A stretch of 64,000 nt of DNA, from assembly GCF_011068285.1 (NCBI RefSeq), contig NZ_CP049616.1, forward strand, positions 3,740,001 to 3,804,000, written 5' to 3'. This document shows positions 16,668 to 25,732 of the stretch, piece by piece. Both the position numbers and the translations under genes were made by a program. This stretch comes from Flagellimonas oceani (GTDB lineage: Bacteria; Bacteroidota; Bacteroidia; Flavobacteriales; Flavobacteriaceae). The notes beneath the pieces were generated by a model. It saw only the letters and a program-made list of their open reading frames with translations. It had not been told where the DNA came from and made no database searches. How positions within the stretch are numbered: position 1 is the first letter of the stretch; every line of letters starts with the position of its first letter.

Positions 16668-17798
16668 ATGAGCAATAAAAAAATTAAATATTACCCAGTA
16701 GGAAATGGTGATACTTCGTTGATTAAACTTGGTAACACTAATATTATTACAGATTGTAAAATTAGGGAGGTTAAAGATGATATTTATGATGTCAAAAAAG
16801 ACCTTATTCAAGAATTAGACGAAAGAGATGAAAAACCTTATACGGACATCTTTGTATTAACACACCACGACAATGACCATTGCCAAAATTTCGGAATACA
16901 CTTCCATACCGGAAAGGTGAGTTCATACGTTGATGGTGACGAGAAAATTATTATAGATGAACTATGGGTCAATGAATATATTTTAAGTGATGAAGATATA
17001 TCAGATGACTCTGACGCAGGAGTAATTAGAAAAGAAGTAAAACGCAGAAGAAATTTGTACAAAAACAATGATAGTTCCAAAGATGAGCGTGGAAATAGAT
17101 TAGTATTAGTGGGGTATGATGACAATAATAATTTTACAAATGTTCCTCAATATATACCGGGGGATATTGTCTCAGAAGCAAATGGAATTAGTTTTGAAAA
17201 GTTTGATTTATTTATTCATGCTCCATTCAAAGCGGATGTTATCGATTGTAATGCCATTGGCGATAGGAATATGTCCAGTATTGTCTACCAAGCTAGATTC
17301 TATAAAAGTAACGGAGTCGATTACTCTTGTAGGATTCTGCACGGAGGTGATGCTGACCATTACAGATGGGCTAGAATAAAAGAGAAGTCGGAAAAAAACC
17401 AAAATACTGATGCTCTAGAGTGGGATATTTTTCAAACACCGCACCATTGTTCTTGGACTTTTTTCAATGACACACCTTATAAAGATGATGACAAGGGCAT
17501 CGATAATTCAAAAGCAAAGCAAACTTCTTTGGATATTTTAAACTATAAATTAACTGGAGCAAAAGTTGTTGCTACCTCCAAGTTAGTTGTTGATGACGAA
17601 GATAACCCTCCACACTACCCTGCAAGAGATGAATATGTTTCAGTTGTAGGGAAAACTAACTTTGAGAACACACAAAAATTTTATGATGACCATAAAAAAC
17701 CAATAGTTTTTGAGATTAATGATTATGGCACAACCTTAAAAAGAGCAGCAACAGCAGCAATAGGTGCTGGGGTTAAAAAACCATCTAGAGCAGGTTAA
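16668..17798 (+). CDS. MBL-fold (ComEC/Rec2-type) hydrolase with a Gly-terminated tail
   Basis: 376 residues. The metal motif is THHDNDHC (H66, D68, D70, H71), the H-x-D-x-D-H variant found in ComEC-like MBL proteins; GGDAD (226-230) and TPHHCS (257-262) supply the later ligands. A phosphoesterase or nuclease activity on DNA, RNA or nucleotides is expected. The last 18 residues (359-376) are a low-complexity Ala/Gly/Lys tail ending Ser-Arg-Ala-Gly after the fold. C-terminal Gly is what E1 enzymes adenylate in ubiquitin-like proteins and in CBASS CD-NTases, and an E2-E1-JAB gene follows after 4 bp. The protein may therefore be the conjugated substrate; this is an inference. Confidence 0.8.
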   Translation: MSNKKIKYYPVGNGDTSLIKLGNTNIITDCKIREVKDDIYDVKKDLIQELDERDEKPYTDIFVLTHHDNDHCQNFGIHFHTGKVSSYVDGDEKIIIDELWVNEYILSDEDISDDSDAGVIRKEVKRRRNLYKNNDSSKDERGNRLVLVGYDDNNNFTNVPQYIPGDIVSEANGISFEKFDLFIHAPFKADVIDCNAIGDRNMSSIVYQARFYKSNGVDYSCRILHGGDADHYRWARIKEKSEKNQNTDALEWDIFQTPHHCSWTFFNDTPYKDDDKGIDNSKAKQTSLDILNYKLTGAKVVATSKLVVDDEDNPPHYPARDEYVSVVGKTNFENTQKFYDDHKKPIVFEINDYGTTLKRAATAAIGAGVKKPSRAG

Positions 17799-17802
17799 AA
17801 AT

Positions 17803-19992
17803 ATGGAGCAAGATTACAAAGACCCGTTGGGTGAAGAATTAGATGTGGATAAATTAAAAAATGAACATTCAAAGCAAATTGTTTCATCAATTTCTGCTTT
17901 TGATAATACTATTAAGTTATTGAAAATATCAAATAACGATGATGAACATCAAGAATTTATTTACATAAATATTCTTCCTGATATTCCCAACAATCCAATA
18001 AACGATATACGTCAGGAAGAAAGTTTAGTAATCGTTACATCTATAAACAATCAGAATTTACCAAAAGTTTATGCTCTAAGAAATGATTTTCCTTTAGGGT
18101 TACCCCATACCAACATTACAAAAGATAAGCGACCTGTTAGCCTTTGTCTTTTTGAGGAAACTTTCGAAGAGTTAAAGCACAATTGGTCTGGTTCGGTGTT
18201 TTTACAATCAATAAAGAATTGGTTAGAATTGACTGCTATCAATGCATTACATCAAGAAGACCAGCATTTAGAACCTTTTATTATTGGCAATGGAGGAATG
18301 ATTATGGGAAACAATACCCACAGGTTTTTTAGTAAGTTATCTGGGAACTTCTACAAAAGTACTGATGATCCTGTAAAAAAGAGTTTTCATAAAATATTTA
18401 TTTCTATTACTCCTCTAAAAAATGGAGTCGTACATCAAAGGGTAGATAATCTATTTGACTTGATTGAATTATTTAATTCAAAAGGAGTAGATTTTAAGGC
18501 TTTTTTAAAGCCCAGAATATTAGAACTGGGGGAGCTAGGGTTAGGACTAAATAAAGACCGTGATTTCTGGGAAGCAACACTTTTCATAAATGTCCAAATT
18601 CCAATTATTAGATATGAAGACCAAACCGAGCCGACTTTTATATGTTTTAAAGTAGATTGTTCCTTAGGCAAAATGTTAAATATGTACGGGTTCGCAATCT
18701 TGGGCACTAAAGATATTCACCATACTGGTGAAAAGTTTTCTGAAGAAAACTTGAAAGCAATCGAGATTGAAATACTAAACCCAATTCCAGACCTAGACGT
18801 GGAGTGGGCAAGAAAATATAGCGGTACTGAAAATAGCAAAGGTATCGACAATAAAATATCATTGGTAGGTATAGGTGCTTTAGGTTCTCAATTTTTTATG
18901 AATTTAGCCAGAAATGGATTTGGAAGCTGGAACCTAATTGACAAAGATTTTCTACTTCCTCATAATTTTATCAGACATGCGTCAACAAATATTGAGAAAC
19001 ATACTTCTCTAAATAAGGCAGAAGCATTGTCCAAACAGGCCAATGAACTTTTGAGCGATAACGATTTTTCTAAGTCATTCCCTTTATCCGTTTCTAGTTT
19101 AGACAAAACCATATTAGAAGAATCAGACATAGTAATAGATATGTCCACCTCTATTGGAGTTGAAAGATATTTGGTAAATGAGATAGAAGGTCCTAGAAAA
19201 TTATCCTCCTTTCTAAATCCAAGCGGTACTGATTTAGTAATGCTTACTGAAGACAATGAAGGAGTTTTTCCCCTAGATACTCTGGAAGTTCAGTATTATA
19301 AGGAATTAATACAAAACCCTAATTTAACTAATCACTTAGAATTTGAACAAAGTGGCAAAATAAGGTATGCCAGAGGTTGTAGAGATATAACTTCAAAGAT
19401 ACCGCAGGAGAATCTATCTATTTTCTCTGGTATTTCGGCAAAAAATTTCAAAAAAAAATTATCCAATAACACCGCAGATATTGAAATTTGGCGACTTGAT
19501 GAATTACAATCTGTAAAGCACTTCAATTTTACCATAGATAATTGGCATAAAGTTTCTATTAGTGATTGGACTGTATTAATAAATGAGGACCATCTTCTGA
19601 ATATAATTTCAAGACACAGAAATAATAAATTACCTAATGAGACTGGCGGTGTTTTAATTGGAACTGTCGATACTTATTACAAAAAAATATACATTGCTCA
19701 CACCATTTTATCTCCTAAGGATAGTATTGAAAGACCTACTTTATTTATAAGGGGTATTGATGGTGTTTCTGGTGAATTGCAAAGAATAAGTCAAATCACA
19801 AACCAGAATCTTAAATATTTGGGCGAATGGCACAGCCATCCTAGACATTGTAGTTTAAATATGAGTGGGGACGATAAAATCCAATTCGCTGAGCTTACAA
19901 GAGAGGCTGAACTTAACGGCCAACCAGCGTTGATCCTTATTCTTGGTGACAGCGGAGAATTCCAAATATACCTTAACAACCTTAAAATCTAG
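17803..19992 (+). CDS. E2-E1-JAB fusion: bacterial ubiquitin-like conjugation protein
   Basis: 729 residues from the ATG at 17803. Residues about 50-160 look like a prokaryotic E2: PHTN (101-104), catalytic-type Cys115 in VSLCLFEE, then WL-x-LTAINALHQEDQHLEP. Residues about 345-560 are an E1/ThiF adenylation domain: the nucleotide loop GIGALGSQ (356-363), the acidic end of strand 2 (NLIDKD), and the candidate catalytic Cys526/527 in ARGCRDITSKIP. Residues about 590-729 are a JAB peptidase: Glu613 in ETGGVLIG, H677-x-H679, Ser688 and Asp691. One chain thus carries activation, transfer and removal functions, comparable to Cap2 plus Cap3 of type II CBASS. No ubiquitin-like gene is visible, so the target is probably an operon protein with a free C-terminal Gly. 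Confidence 0.82.
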   Translation: MEQDYKDPLGEELDVDKLKNEHSKQIVSSISAFDNTIKLLKISNNDDEHQEFIYINILPDIPNNPINDIRQEESLVIVTSINNQNLPKVYALRNDFPLGLPHTNITKDKRPVSLCLFEETFEELKHNWSGSVFLQSIKNWLELTAINALHQEDQHLEPFIIGNGGMIMGNNTHRFFSKLSGNFYKSTDDPVKKSFHKIFISITPLKNGVVHQRVDNLFDLIELFNSKGVDFKAFLKPRILELGELGLGLNKDRDFWEATLFINVQIPIIRYEDQTEPTFICFKVDCSLGKMLNMYGFAILGTKDIHHTGEKFSEENLKAIEIEILNPIPDLDVEWARKYSGTENSKGIDNKISLVGIGALGSQFFMNLARNGFGSWNLIDKDFLLPHNFIRHASTNIEKHTSLNKAEALSKQANELLSDNDFSKSFPLSVSSLDKTILEESDIVIDMSTSIGVERYLVNEIEGPRKLSSFLNPSGTDLVMLTEDNEGVFPLDTLEVQYYKELIQNPNLTNHLEFEQSGKIRYARGCRDITSKIPQENLSIFSGISAKNFKKKLSNNTADIEIWRLDELQSVKHFNFTIDNWHKVSISDWTVLINEDHLLNIISRHRNNKLPNETGGVLIGTVDTYYKKIYIAHTILSPKDSIERPTLFIRGIDGVSGELQRISQITNQNLKYLGEWHSHPRHCSLNMSGDDKIQFAELTREAELNGQPALILILGDSGEFQIYLNNLKI

Positions 19993-19995
19993 TAT

Positions 19996-20688
19996 ATGAA
20001 AACAACAGAATACTATCTAAAAGCTAGGCTATTCCCTACTATAATTTGTGCTATTCCAATATTGACACTTTACTATTTTGGTTTTAGTGGGAAAGTAATA
20101 GATTTCATAGATTTCCTTAAAGGCTACAAATGGGTAAGTGATATAACTATTTCAATAGCTATAATTTACTTGATGACCCAGATAAACAGATTTGTGTCCA
20201 AAGAATTATTTCAAAAAGTATTTTTTAAAGATGAATTAAATATGCCTACAACCAATTTTTTACTTCATTCAGGCACTTTCTTTGCAGAAAGAACAAAAAT
20301 AAATATTCGTGAAAAAGTTAAAGAAAAATTTGATATTGAGCTTTTTACTAAAAGCGAAGAAGATAAAAATGAACTGGAAGCCAGAAAAACTATTGTGAGT
20401 GCTGTTGCTCAAGTTAGGAATGCTACAAGAGATAATCATCTGTTGTTACAACACAATATAGAATATGGCTTTACTAGAAACTTGATTGGTGGTTGCTTAA
20501 TTGCTGTATTGATTTCATTGCTAAATCTTTATTTTTTTAAAAGTGTTATTCCAAATTTATTAGCATTCAACATTAGTATTGGATTTGCTATTCTATACGC
20601 ATTACCAATTTTATTCAGTAAGTATTTGATAAATCGTTATGGAAAGTATTATGCTAAGGTATTATTTGAACAGTTTTTACAGAATTGA
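19996..20688 (+). CDS. four-helix membrane protein, candidate effector
   Basis: 230 residues with two helical hairpins (transmembrane segments about 13-31, 46-63, 163-182 and 187-209) separated by a charged cytoplasmic loop of about 100 residues. This 2+2 topology is that of S-4TM-type effectors, which are linked to CD-NTase defence systems and thought to form pores, although sequence membership cannot be proven here. It starts 3 bp after the E2-E1-JAB stop and ends 2 bp before the next ATG. A membrane-disrupting role in abortive infection is the simplest inference. Confidence 0.65.
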   Translation: MKTTEYYLKARLFPTIICAIPILTLYYFGFSGKVIDFIDFLKGYKWVSDITISIAIIYLMTQINRFVSKELFQKVFFKDELNMPTTNFLLHSGTFFAERTKINIREKVKEKFDIELFTKSEEDKNELEARKTIVSAVAQVRNATRDNHLLLQHNIEYGFTRNLIGGCLIAVLISLLNLYFFKSVIPNLLAFNISIGFAILYALPILFSKYLINRYGKYYAKVLFEQFLQN

Positions 20689-20690
20689 TT

Positions 20691-21716
20691 ATGGACTTTA
20701 GTATTGATATGTTAGACCTAGGCAATGCAGATTGCCAAATTATTTGGACTAAAACCAATGGACAGGATTTTGTAACAATTATTGACGGTGGCAATCCGAA
20801 AGATGCTACTACAATTATTGCCCACTATGAGAAATACATTAAGCCCCATGTTATCAAAGATTGCCCTATACTTATAATAAATACCCATCCACACAAAGAC
20901 CACATTGGCGGCTTGGCGGATATCGTACATTATTTTAAAAGTCAAATTGTGCGATTTTATTATAACGACCCAACCTTGTACATCGATGAAGCAAGGAGGA
21001 CAGATATTCGAGGCCTCTACGAGTCCATTTTATATTCAAATAGAAAAGTCAAGAGAATAATGGAGTCACTACAAGATGTTGATGATTTAAAAATTGTTCT
21101 AAATCAATATAATATTGTACCATTAGAGGCATTTTCGGATACTCAACTAGACCATAACTTGTTTGAAATTGTTGGGCCTTCAAAAGAATTTTATTTAGAA
21201 CAGCTTGACTATTTTACGAATATTAAATCTCTTAAATTTATGGGTCTTAATACTCTAAAAGAATCTGAAGTTAACGAAGTTGAAGAAGGGCTCATACCAT
21301 GTAAGATTTTAGACGAAAAAAATGATTCTTCAGCTGAAAACCTAACATCGGTTCTCACAAAATTCACAGATTCAAGTGGAAGGAAATACCTTTTTACTGC
21401 AGATGCTGGAATTGATTCTTTTGAATCTGCTACACAGAATGGTTATGATTTAAAAAACTTACACATTTGCCAACTGCCACACCATGGTAGTAGAAGAAAT
21501 ATTAGTACCAATTGGGTATCCTATTTTAACCCAAATCATTTTTGGGTTTCCGCAAATGGGAGTGCAAAGCATCCAAGAAAAGCCGTTATAAGCTGTATCA
21601 AAAAGAATCTTTCTAATTGCAGTGTATATAGTACGCATAAAGGGGGAACAAAGCACATAAATTCTACATCAAATCTTTTTCCAAAAAGAAACTGGAATAC
21701 TGCAAAACCTTTATAA
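20691..21716 (+). CDS. second MBL-fold hydrolase (ComEC C-terminal type)
   Basis: 341 residues from the ATG at 20691. It has the canonical metal motif THPHKDHIGG (H66, H68, D70, H71), then FTADAG and QLPHHGS (about 260-266), the signature of the ComEC/Rec2 soluble MBL domain. The C-terminus is basic and does not end in Gly, unlike the first MBL protein of the operon. The two MBL genes flank the conjugation gene and are different subfamilies, not a recent duplication. It probably hydrolyses a phosphodiester substrate. Confidence 0.82.
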   Translation: MDFSIDMLDLGNADCQIIWTKTNGQDFVTIIDGGNPKDATTIIAHYEKYIKPHVIKDCPILIINTHPHKDHIGGLADIVHYFKSQIVRFYYNDPTLYIDEARRTDIRGLYESILYSNRKVKRIMESLQDVDDLKIVLNQYNIVPLEAFSDTQLDHNLFEIVGPSKEFYLEQLDYFTNIKSLKFMGLNTLKESEVNEVEEGLIPCKILDEKNDSSAENLTSVLTKFTDSSGRKYLFTADAGIDSFESATQNGYDLKNLHICQLPHHGSRRNISTNWVSYFNPNHFWVSANGSAKHPRKAVISCIKKNLSNCSVYSTHKGGTKHINSTSNLFPKRNWNTAKPL

Positions 21717-21755
21717 TTTTCAAGGTTTAACTGAATGCCGCACTTCAAAACTCTT

Positions 21756-21872
21756 TCATAACCCACTTTTCAAATAATCAATAATCCCCATCAAAATAGC
21801 CAATGCCATAGCCCTGATATTTTTTACATCCAAATAATAATCCGCTTCATGTAAGCTACCCTTAGATAGAAC
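21756..21872 (-). pseudogene. C-terminal remnant of an N-acetylmuramoyl-L-alanine amidase
   Basis: Thirty-eight codons before a stop encode LSKGSLHEADYYLDV and NIRAMALAILMGIIDYL. This parallels the C-terminal helix of Amidase_3 enzymes, including the intact amidase at 28986-29606 (ISNGVEAEFAKK ... TAIALTILQSLI). Nothing of the catalytic part remains, and an in-frame TGA lies just upstream. It lies between the defence cargo and traN and marks the right edge of the island. Confidence 0.6.
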
Positions 21873-21914
21873 TGTTCATTTTTCTAAAACTTCATCATAT
21901 TGAATAAAGGCACA

Positions 21915-22721
21915 TTACTTTAACCGAACAACCATTTCTCTATCACCTCGCTTTTCTCGAAGCTCCACCAATAAATTTTCACGGCTGCCCAAGGTAAACT
22001 TGGGAACTACAAATACAAATCGCTCCCTTTGTCCAACCCTGACCGTTTTGGGCATTCCATACCTATAAAGTGGCTCCATGATAAGTTTTTGATAGGAAGA
22101 TTTTTTTCTTGAATTTCCATGGGATTTAAAGATTTGGACAAAATCAACTTCAAAATCAATCTTGGATTTATTTTCGATTTCTAAGACAACATAGGTTTGC
22201 TTTCCAAAATAACCCACTTCGCACAATCGAAGAATGATTCCGTTCCTACGTTTGGATTTGAGCATTTTGGAACTTTGGTCCAAAAAGTAGTTGCTTGCCT
22301 CTTGGTACTGTGTCCTATTAGATTGGATACTATTTTGAGGGGAACATTTTTTCTCCCGGTTTAATGAATCCAAAAGTTTTATAGATGAAACACTTCCGAT
22401 AGCATCATTCTCAGTTATAAAGCGATAACTTATCTTAAGTTCATCCCTATAGACTAAATAATAGGAATAGGCCAGACCGTCTCGGGTCAGTACCAAAAGG
22501 TTGCTATCGGTACCGGGATTCCCTTGTAAAAGTCCCAATCTTTCCAGTGTATCGACATTATAACCAAAGGTGTAATTCGGATGTCCGGTTACGGCCCTTT
22601 CAATTGGCTCTGGGAATATCATGGGCAATATATGGGTGTCGTTGATATACAGCGTGTCTGATTGGGCATTTAGTCCAAAAAGTGATAAGGTCAGTAAACT
22701 AAAAAGATATAGCGTTTTCAT
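21915..22721 (-). CDS. traN: conjugative transfer protein TraN (DUF4138)
   Basis: 268 residues. A signal peptide (FSLLTLSLFGLNAQS) leads into a beta-rich domain typical of Bacteroidota TraN, the VirB9-like outer-membrane subunit of the type IV secretion channel. The C-terminus (ENLLVELREKRGDREMVVRLK) is well conserved in the family. It is the last gene of the minus-strand tra run (E, F, G, I, J, K, M, N). The genes normally next (traO, traP, traQ) are absent and the defence cargo occupies that position. Confidence 0.82.
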   Translation of the reverse strand: MKTLYLFSLLTLSLFGLNAQSDTLYINDTHILPMIFPEPIERAVTGHPNYTFGYNVDTLERLGLLQGNPGTDSNLLVLTRDGLAYSYYLVYRDELKISYRFITENDAIGSVSSIKLLDSLNREKKCSPQNSIQSNRTQYQEASNYFLDQSSKMLKSKRRNGIILRLCEVGYFGKQTYVVLEIENKSKIDFEVDFVQIFKSHGNSRKKSSYQKLIMEPLYRYGMPKTVRVGQRERFVFVVPKFTLGSRENLLVELREKRGDREMVVRLK

Positions 22722-22732
22722 AGGTTTGAATA

Positions 22733-23635
22733 TTAAGGTTTAAGAATGAGTTGATAGCCATCATGAATGGTCACCTTCACCGTTCGATTGGAACGTCTAA
22801 AAACTTGTTTGATACCGCTCACTTGAGGTATGCCAGGAAGGTTGATATCCTGGACGGCATCGTCCATCACTTCACGTGTGGCTTCTTCACGGTAACTGTT
22901 CTCAATATATATGCCTTCTCCACCATCTAACTTATCGTAGGCTTTCAAATGGATGGGGTGTTTACCGATATGGTCGATGGATACAAAGACCCGATTGGTT
23001 CTAAAAGAAACAAGGCCATAGAGCAAGGTGTTCCGTTTGAAGTACATCCCCTTGATTTTAACATCCTCCTTTAGCCGAAGTTCCAATCGGTTTTTGGCCC
23101 TTACCCGCTGCTCTCCATTGACCATGGCCAGGATTGCAACGGGAAGATGAACACTATCCCGCTTTATCGGTTGAGAAGAAAAAAAAGCAATATGGGCCGT
23201 TGAAAAGTGAATGCGTTCTTGTTCTGGTGTTATGGGAGGATTATGAGTTTCGGATTTTATTTCGCTCTCATTTTGGAACTCTTTATCAGGCTTTCGGTAC
23301 ATCCCTTCTCCATAATCGATACGTCCCTCCCTATAAATACTGTCAACAATACGCTGACGTTCCTTATCCTTAAATGTAATGTCATAGGCCCCCGTGGAGT
23401 CGACATACTGTTCTCCGTAAAGACTGGGTTTTGGTCTTTCCCGTTCTTCCTTGATGGCATCCACAGCCTCCAATTTGGAGCGGTACTCCTCAGGTTCTTC
23501 CGTCAATGTGGGCACCTTCGGCTGTTTTAATTCCCCGTCTCCCGATTCCTCCATTGATAGGGTGTAGAGCACTATAAACCCGAGCAAGCAGACCATCAGT
23601 CCTATAAACAACAATTTGTTTTTTTCCAGTTTCAT
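22733..23635 (-). CDS. traM: conjugative transfer protein TraM
   Basis: 300 residues with one N-terminal transmembrane helix (LLFIGLMVCLLGFIVLYTL), a Pro/Glu/Arg-rich flexible middle and a C-terminal beta domain (about 165-300) of the VirB10-like class. It would span the periplasm and connect inner and outer membrane parts of the channel. It lies 11 bp upstream of traN and 6 bp downstream of traK. Confidence 0.82.
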   Translation of the reverse strand: MKLEKNKLLFIGLMVCLLGFIVLYTLSMEESGDGELKQPKVPTLTEEPEEYRSKLEAVDAIKEERERPKPSLYGEQYVDSTGAYDITFKDKERQRIVDSIYREGRIDYGEGMYRKPDKEFQNESEIKSETHNPPITPEQERIHFSTAHIAFFSSQPIKRDSVHLPVAILAMVNGEQRVRAKNRLELRLKEDVKIKGMYFKRNTLLYGLVSFRTNRVFVSIDHIGKHPIHLKAYDKLDGGEGIYIENSYREEATREVMDDAVQDINLPGIPQVSGIKQVFRRSNRTVKVTIHDGYQLILKP

Positions 23636-23641
23636 GTTACT

Positions 23642-24259
23642 TTATTTGGTTTGTGGTTTTAGTTTTCGAAGGGAATCCTCATAGAAATCGATGATCAGCA
23701 ATCCATGTGGATTGTGCGGAAAGTTCCGGTCCACATTAATGAGTTTCCCAGAAGTGTCCAATTGGTAGCGGTCGGTGACCGTGCCCCTATGGACCTCGAA
23801 TAAGGTCCTTGCCCGAAAACCATAAGGCTCCGATTTTAAGTCCAACTCAATCTCCACTTGTTCAATCTGCTGTCGCAGGGAGAACTGCAACAAACGGTTA
23901 TAGACCCCGTCCGATCTTTTCTGTCGATAGATGGCATCCACAGAGGCATCCCCCAACCTGAGCGCCTTTTCCAGATGATCTCTGTAATTGGTGCCATCAA
24001 TCCCATAGAAGAGCCGATGGAAACGGTCGATATGGGTCAGGGCCTCCACTTCGCGTTTTTGCTGCTGGTCGACCAGTTGTAAGGGCACAATGGCTCCATC
24101 CCCACCTATAGCAAAAGCGGAGTTCAACAGTTTCTTTTGATAGTGGTACAACAGGCCCAAGGAAAGTCCACTGGTCAATAGACAGAGTATGACCACGGCC
24201 AAAACGATAAAACGGTTCAGGCGCAGTACGTCGGTAATATTTTTATATACTTTTTTCAT
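23642..24259 (-). CDS. traK: conjugative transfer protein TraK
   Basis: 205 residues with one transmembrane helix (about 15-38) and a periplasmic domain, matching the VirB8-like TraK of Bacteroidota elements. The TraK signature FAIGGDGAIVPL follows the helix. It is part of the channel scaffold at the inner membrane. Confidence 0.82.
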   Translation of the reverse strand: MKKVYKNITDVLRLNRFIVLAVVILCLLTSGLSLGLLYHYQKKLLNSAFAIGGDGAIVPLQLVDQQQKREVEALTHIDRFHRLFYGIDGTNYRDHLEKALRLGDASVDAIYRQKRSDGVYNRLLQFSLRQQIEQVEIELDLKSEPYGFRARTLFEVHRGTVTDRYQLDTSGKLINVDRNFPHNPHGLLIIDFYEDSLRKLKPQTK

Positions 24260-24290
24260 AAACGTTTATTTGACTAATTAACTATATACC

Positions 24291-25115
24291 CTATGCACCT
24301 CCCGCAAAAAGTCGAAAAGTGAAGGTGGTCGCCCTTTTGTAGAGTTTGAACTTCAACAACACGATAAAGCCGATACCTGCAAGTTCGATCAAGGGAGCGA
24401 ACAGCTCGCTGCCATAATCCGTCCCAAAAAGGTTGGGCCAAAAGTTGTCGATTACCTCCTGATAGAGCGTATTGACAAAAACATTGACCAAAAAGAAAGC
24501 CGGGACGATCATATACACCGCTGCATAGAGCCTGAAGAAACGGTACCCCATTTCACGGAATTTCTCGAAGACCGCCATACTGATGACCAATGGAAAAAAG
24601 GCCTGCATCACTCCAAGGATAAAATAGCGTTCGGCCAAAAAGAGCGGATAAATGAACAAGTCCAATATCCAAAGAACCACACTCCCCATCCAAGCAAGGG
24701 TCCGGAGTCCCAAAAAAGGAGTGGACAGCCATTCATATAGCAACCCCATGGCTTTGGACGCAGCATCCAACAATCCCGGTTCTTCGGTAACTTCGACCTC
24801 TTGAAGGGCGAGTGGCATAAGTTCCGGTGCCGTTTCCCTATACTGTCCCTCGATAGCCACCAATATGGTATCAAAAGTGGCCAATACTTCCGTGGAGAAC
24901 AGTACTACCAGTACTACAGCAAAGTTCCGGACCAAATCGGTCGGGGTCAGCCCCCAGGTCAATCCTGTCCGGCTCGCCCCGCCCTCATAATATTTTTTGA
25001 TGATGTTGATCAAAAAGAACAACACGGCCAAGGCCTTCATACCTCCAATGGTATAGGAGGCAAAACTGCTGTCCATAATGGTCTGGAAGACCGCATCCAC
25101 ATATTCGAGTCCCAT
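24291..25115 (-). CDS. traJ: conjugative transfer protein TraJ
   Basis: 274 residues with six or more transmembrane helices, a VirB6-like inner-membrane channel component. The start MGLEYVDAVFQTIMDSSF and the helices around GMKALAVLFFLINIIKKYYEGG are typical of TraJ. It follows the TraI-like gene by 11 bp. Confidence 0.85.
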   Translation of the reverse strand: MGLEYVDAVFQTIMDSSFASYTIGGMKALAVLFFLINIIKKYYEGGASRTGLTWGLTPTDLVRNFAVVLVVLFSTEVLATFDTILVAIEGQYRETAPELMPLALQEVEVTEEPGLLDAASKAMGLLYEWLSTPFLGLRTLAWMGSVVLWILDLFIYPLFLAERYFILGVMQAFFPLVISMAVFEKFREMGYRFFRLYAAVYMIVPAFFLVNVFVNTLYQEVIDNFWPNLFGTDYGSELFAPLIELAGIGFIVLLKFKLYKRATTFTFRLFAGGA

Positions 25116-25126
25116 AACGATGTCCT

Positions 25127-25732
25127 TTAATAGTTCAATTTTCTGTCCTTGATAAGGGTCTTCATTTTCCGAAAGGAGATCACCATGTCATATCTCCTTT
25201 TTTTGAGCTTGATATCGACCAACATCCTTTGGGATGCCTCACGTTGGTCCTCCAAAATCTTCAAGCGCTCCGCATCGCTCATGTTCAAAAAATCATTGCT
25301 GAGCACTTGTTCCATAAAATCCAGCTGATTTAATGAATGTTCCATGATGCCATTGAAGGCATTGGTGATGACCTCCACTTCATCCCCATGGATATAGGGA
25401 GAGTTCAATACTTCCCTTAGGTCGTCCCCGACCATCTCGAAAAGCTCTTCATTGTTTTTGGTGATATCCCTGACCGCTTGGTATTGCCTGACGGCATTGT
25501 TTACCTTCTCTATCTTTTCCCTGACGGCATTGAGCTCTTCTACCATATTTAAGAGTTCTGCGGTCTGCTTGGCGGATTCGATCAACTGTTTGCCCAAGGA
25601 CAAAAAATTGGTGTTGTCATATACCGGCATCCCTTGGGCCGTAGCACGGCCGGGCAGTAATAGCGTGAAGATCAGCGTCAACAACAATGTCAAGAATTTT
25701 TTCCTGAAGAATCGGTCTTTATTTGTTTTCAT
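25127..25732 (-). CDS. TraI-like conjugative protein (DUF4141), periplasmic
   Basis: 201 residues from the ATG at 25732, which overlaps the traG stop; a longer frame inside traG is less likely. A signal peptide ending in PGRATAQG is followed by long amphipathic helices (SLGKQLIESAKQTAELLNMV), the pattern of DUF4141/VirB5-like proteins. It lies between traG and traJ as in CTnDOT-type operons (traI position). Confidence 0.75.
   Translation of the reverse strand: MKTNKDRFFRKKFLTLLLTLIFTLLLPGRATAQGMPVYDNTNFLSLGKQLIESAKQTAELLNMVEELNAVREKIEKVNNAVRQYQAVRDITKNNEELFEMVGDDLREVLNSPYIHGDEVEVITNAFNGIMEHSLNQLDFMEQVLSNDFLNMSDAERLKILEDQREASQRMLVDIKLKKRRYDMVISFRKMKTLIKDRKLNY

Noticed and set aside
14378..21716. 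complete type II CBASS locus
   Set aside because: No CD-NTase or CBASS effector with a nucleotide-binding domain is present; only the conjugation-type enzymes match.
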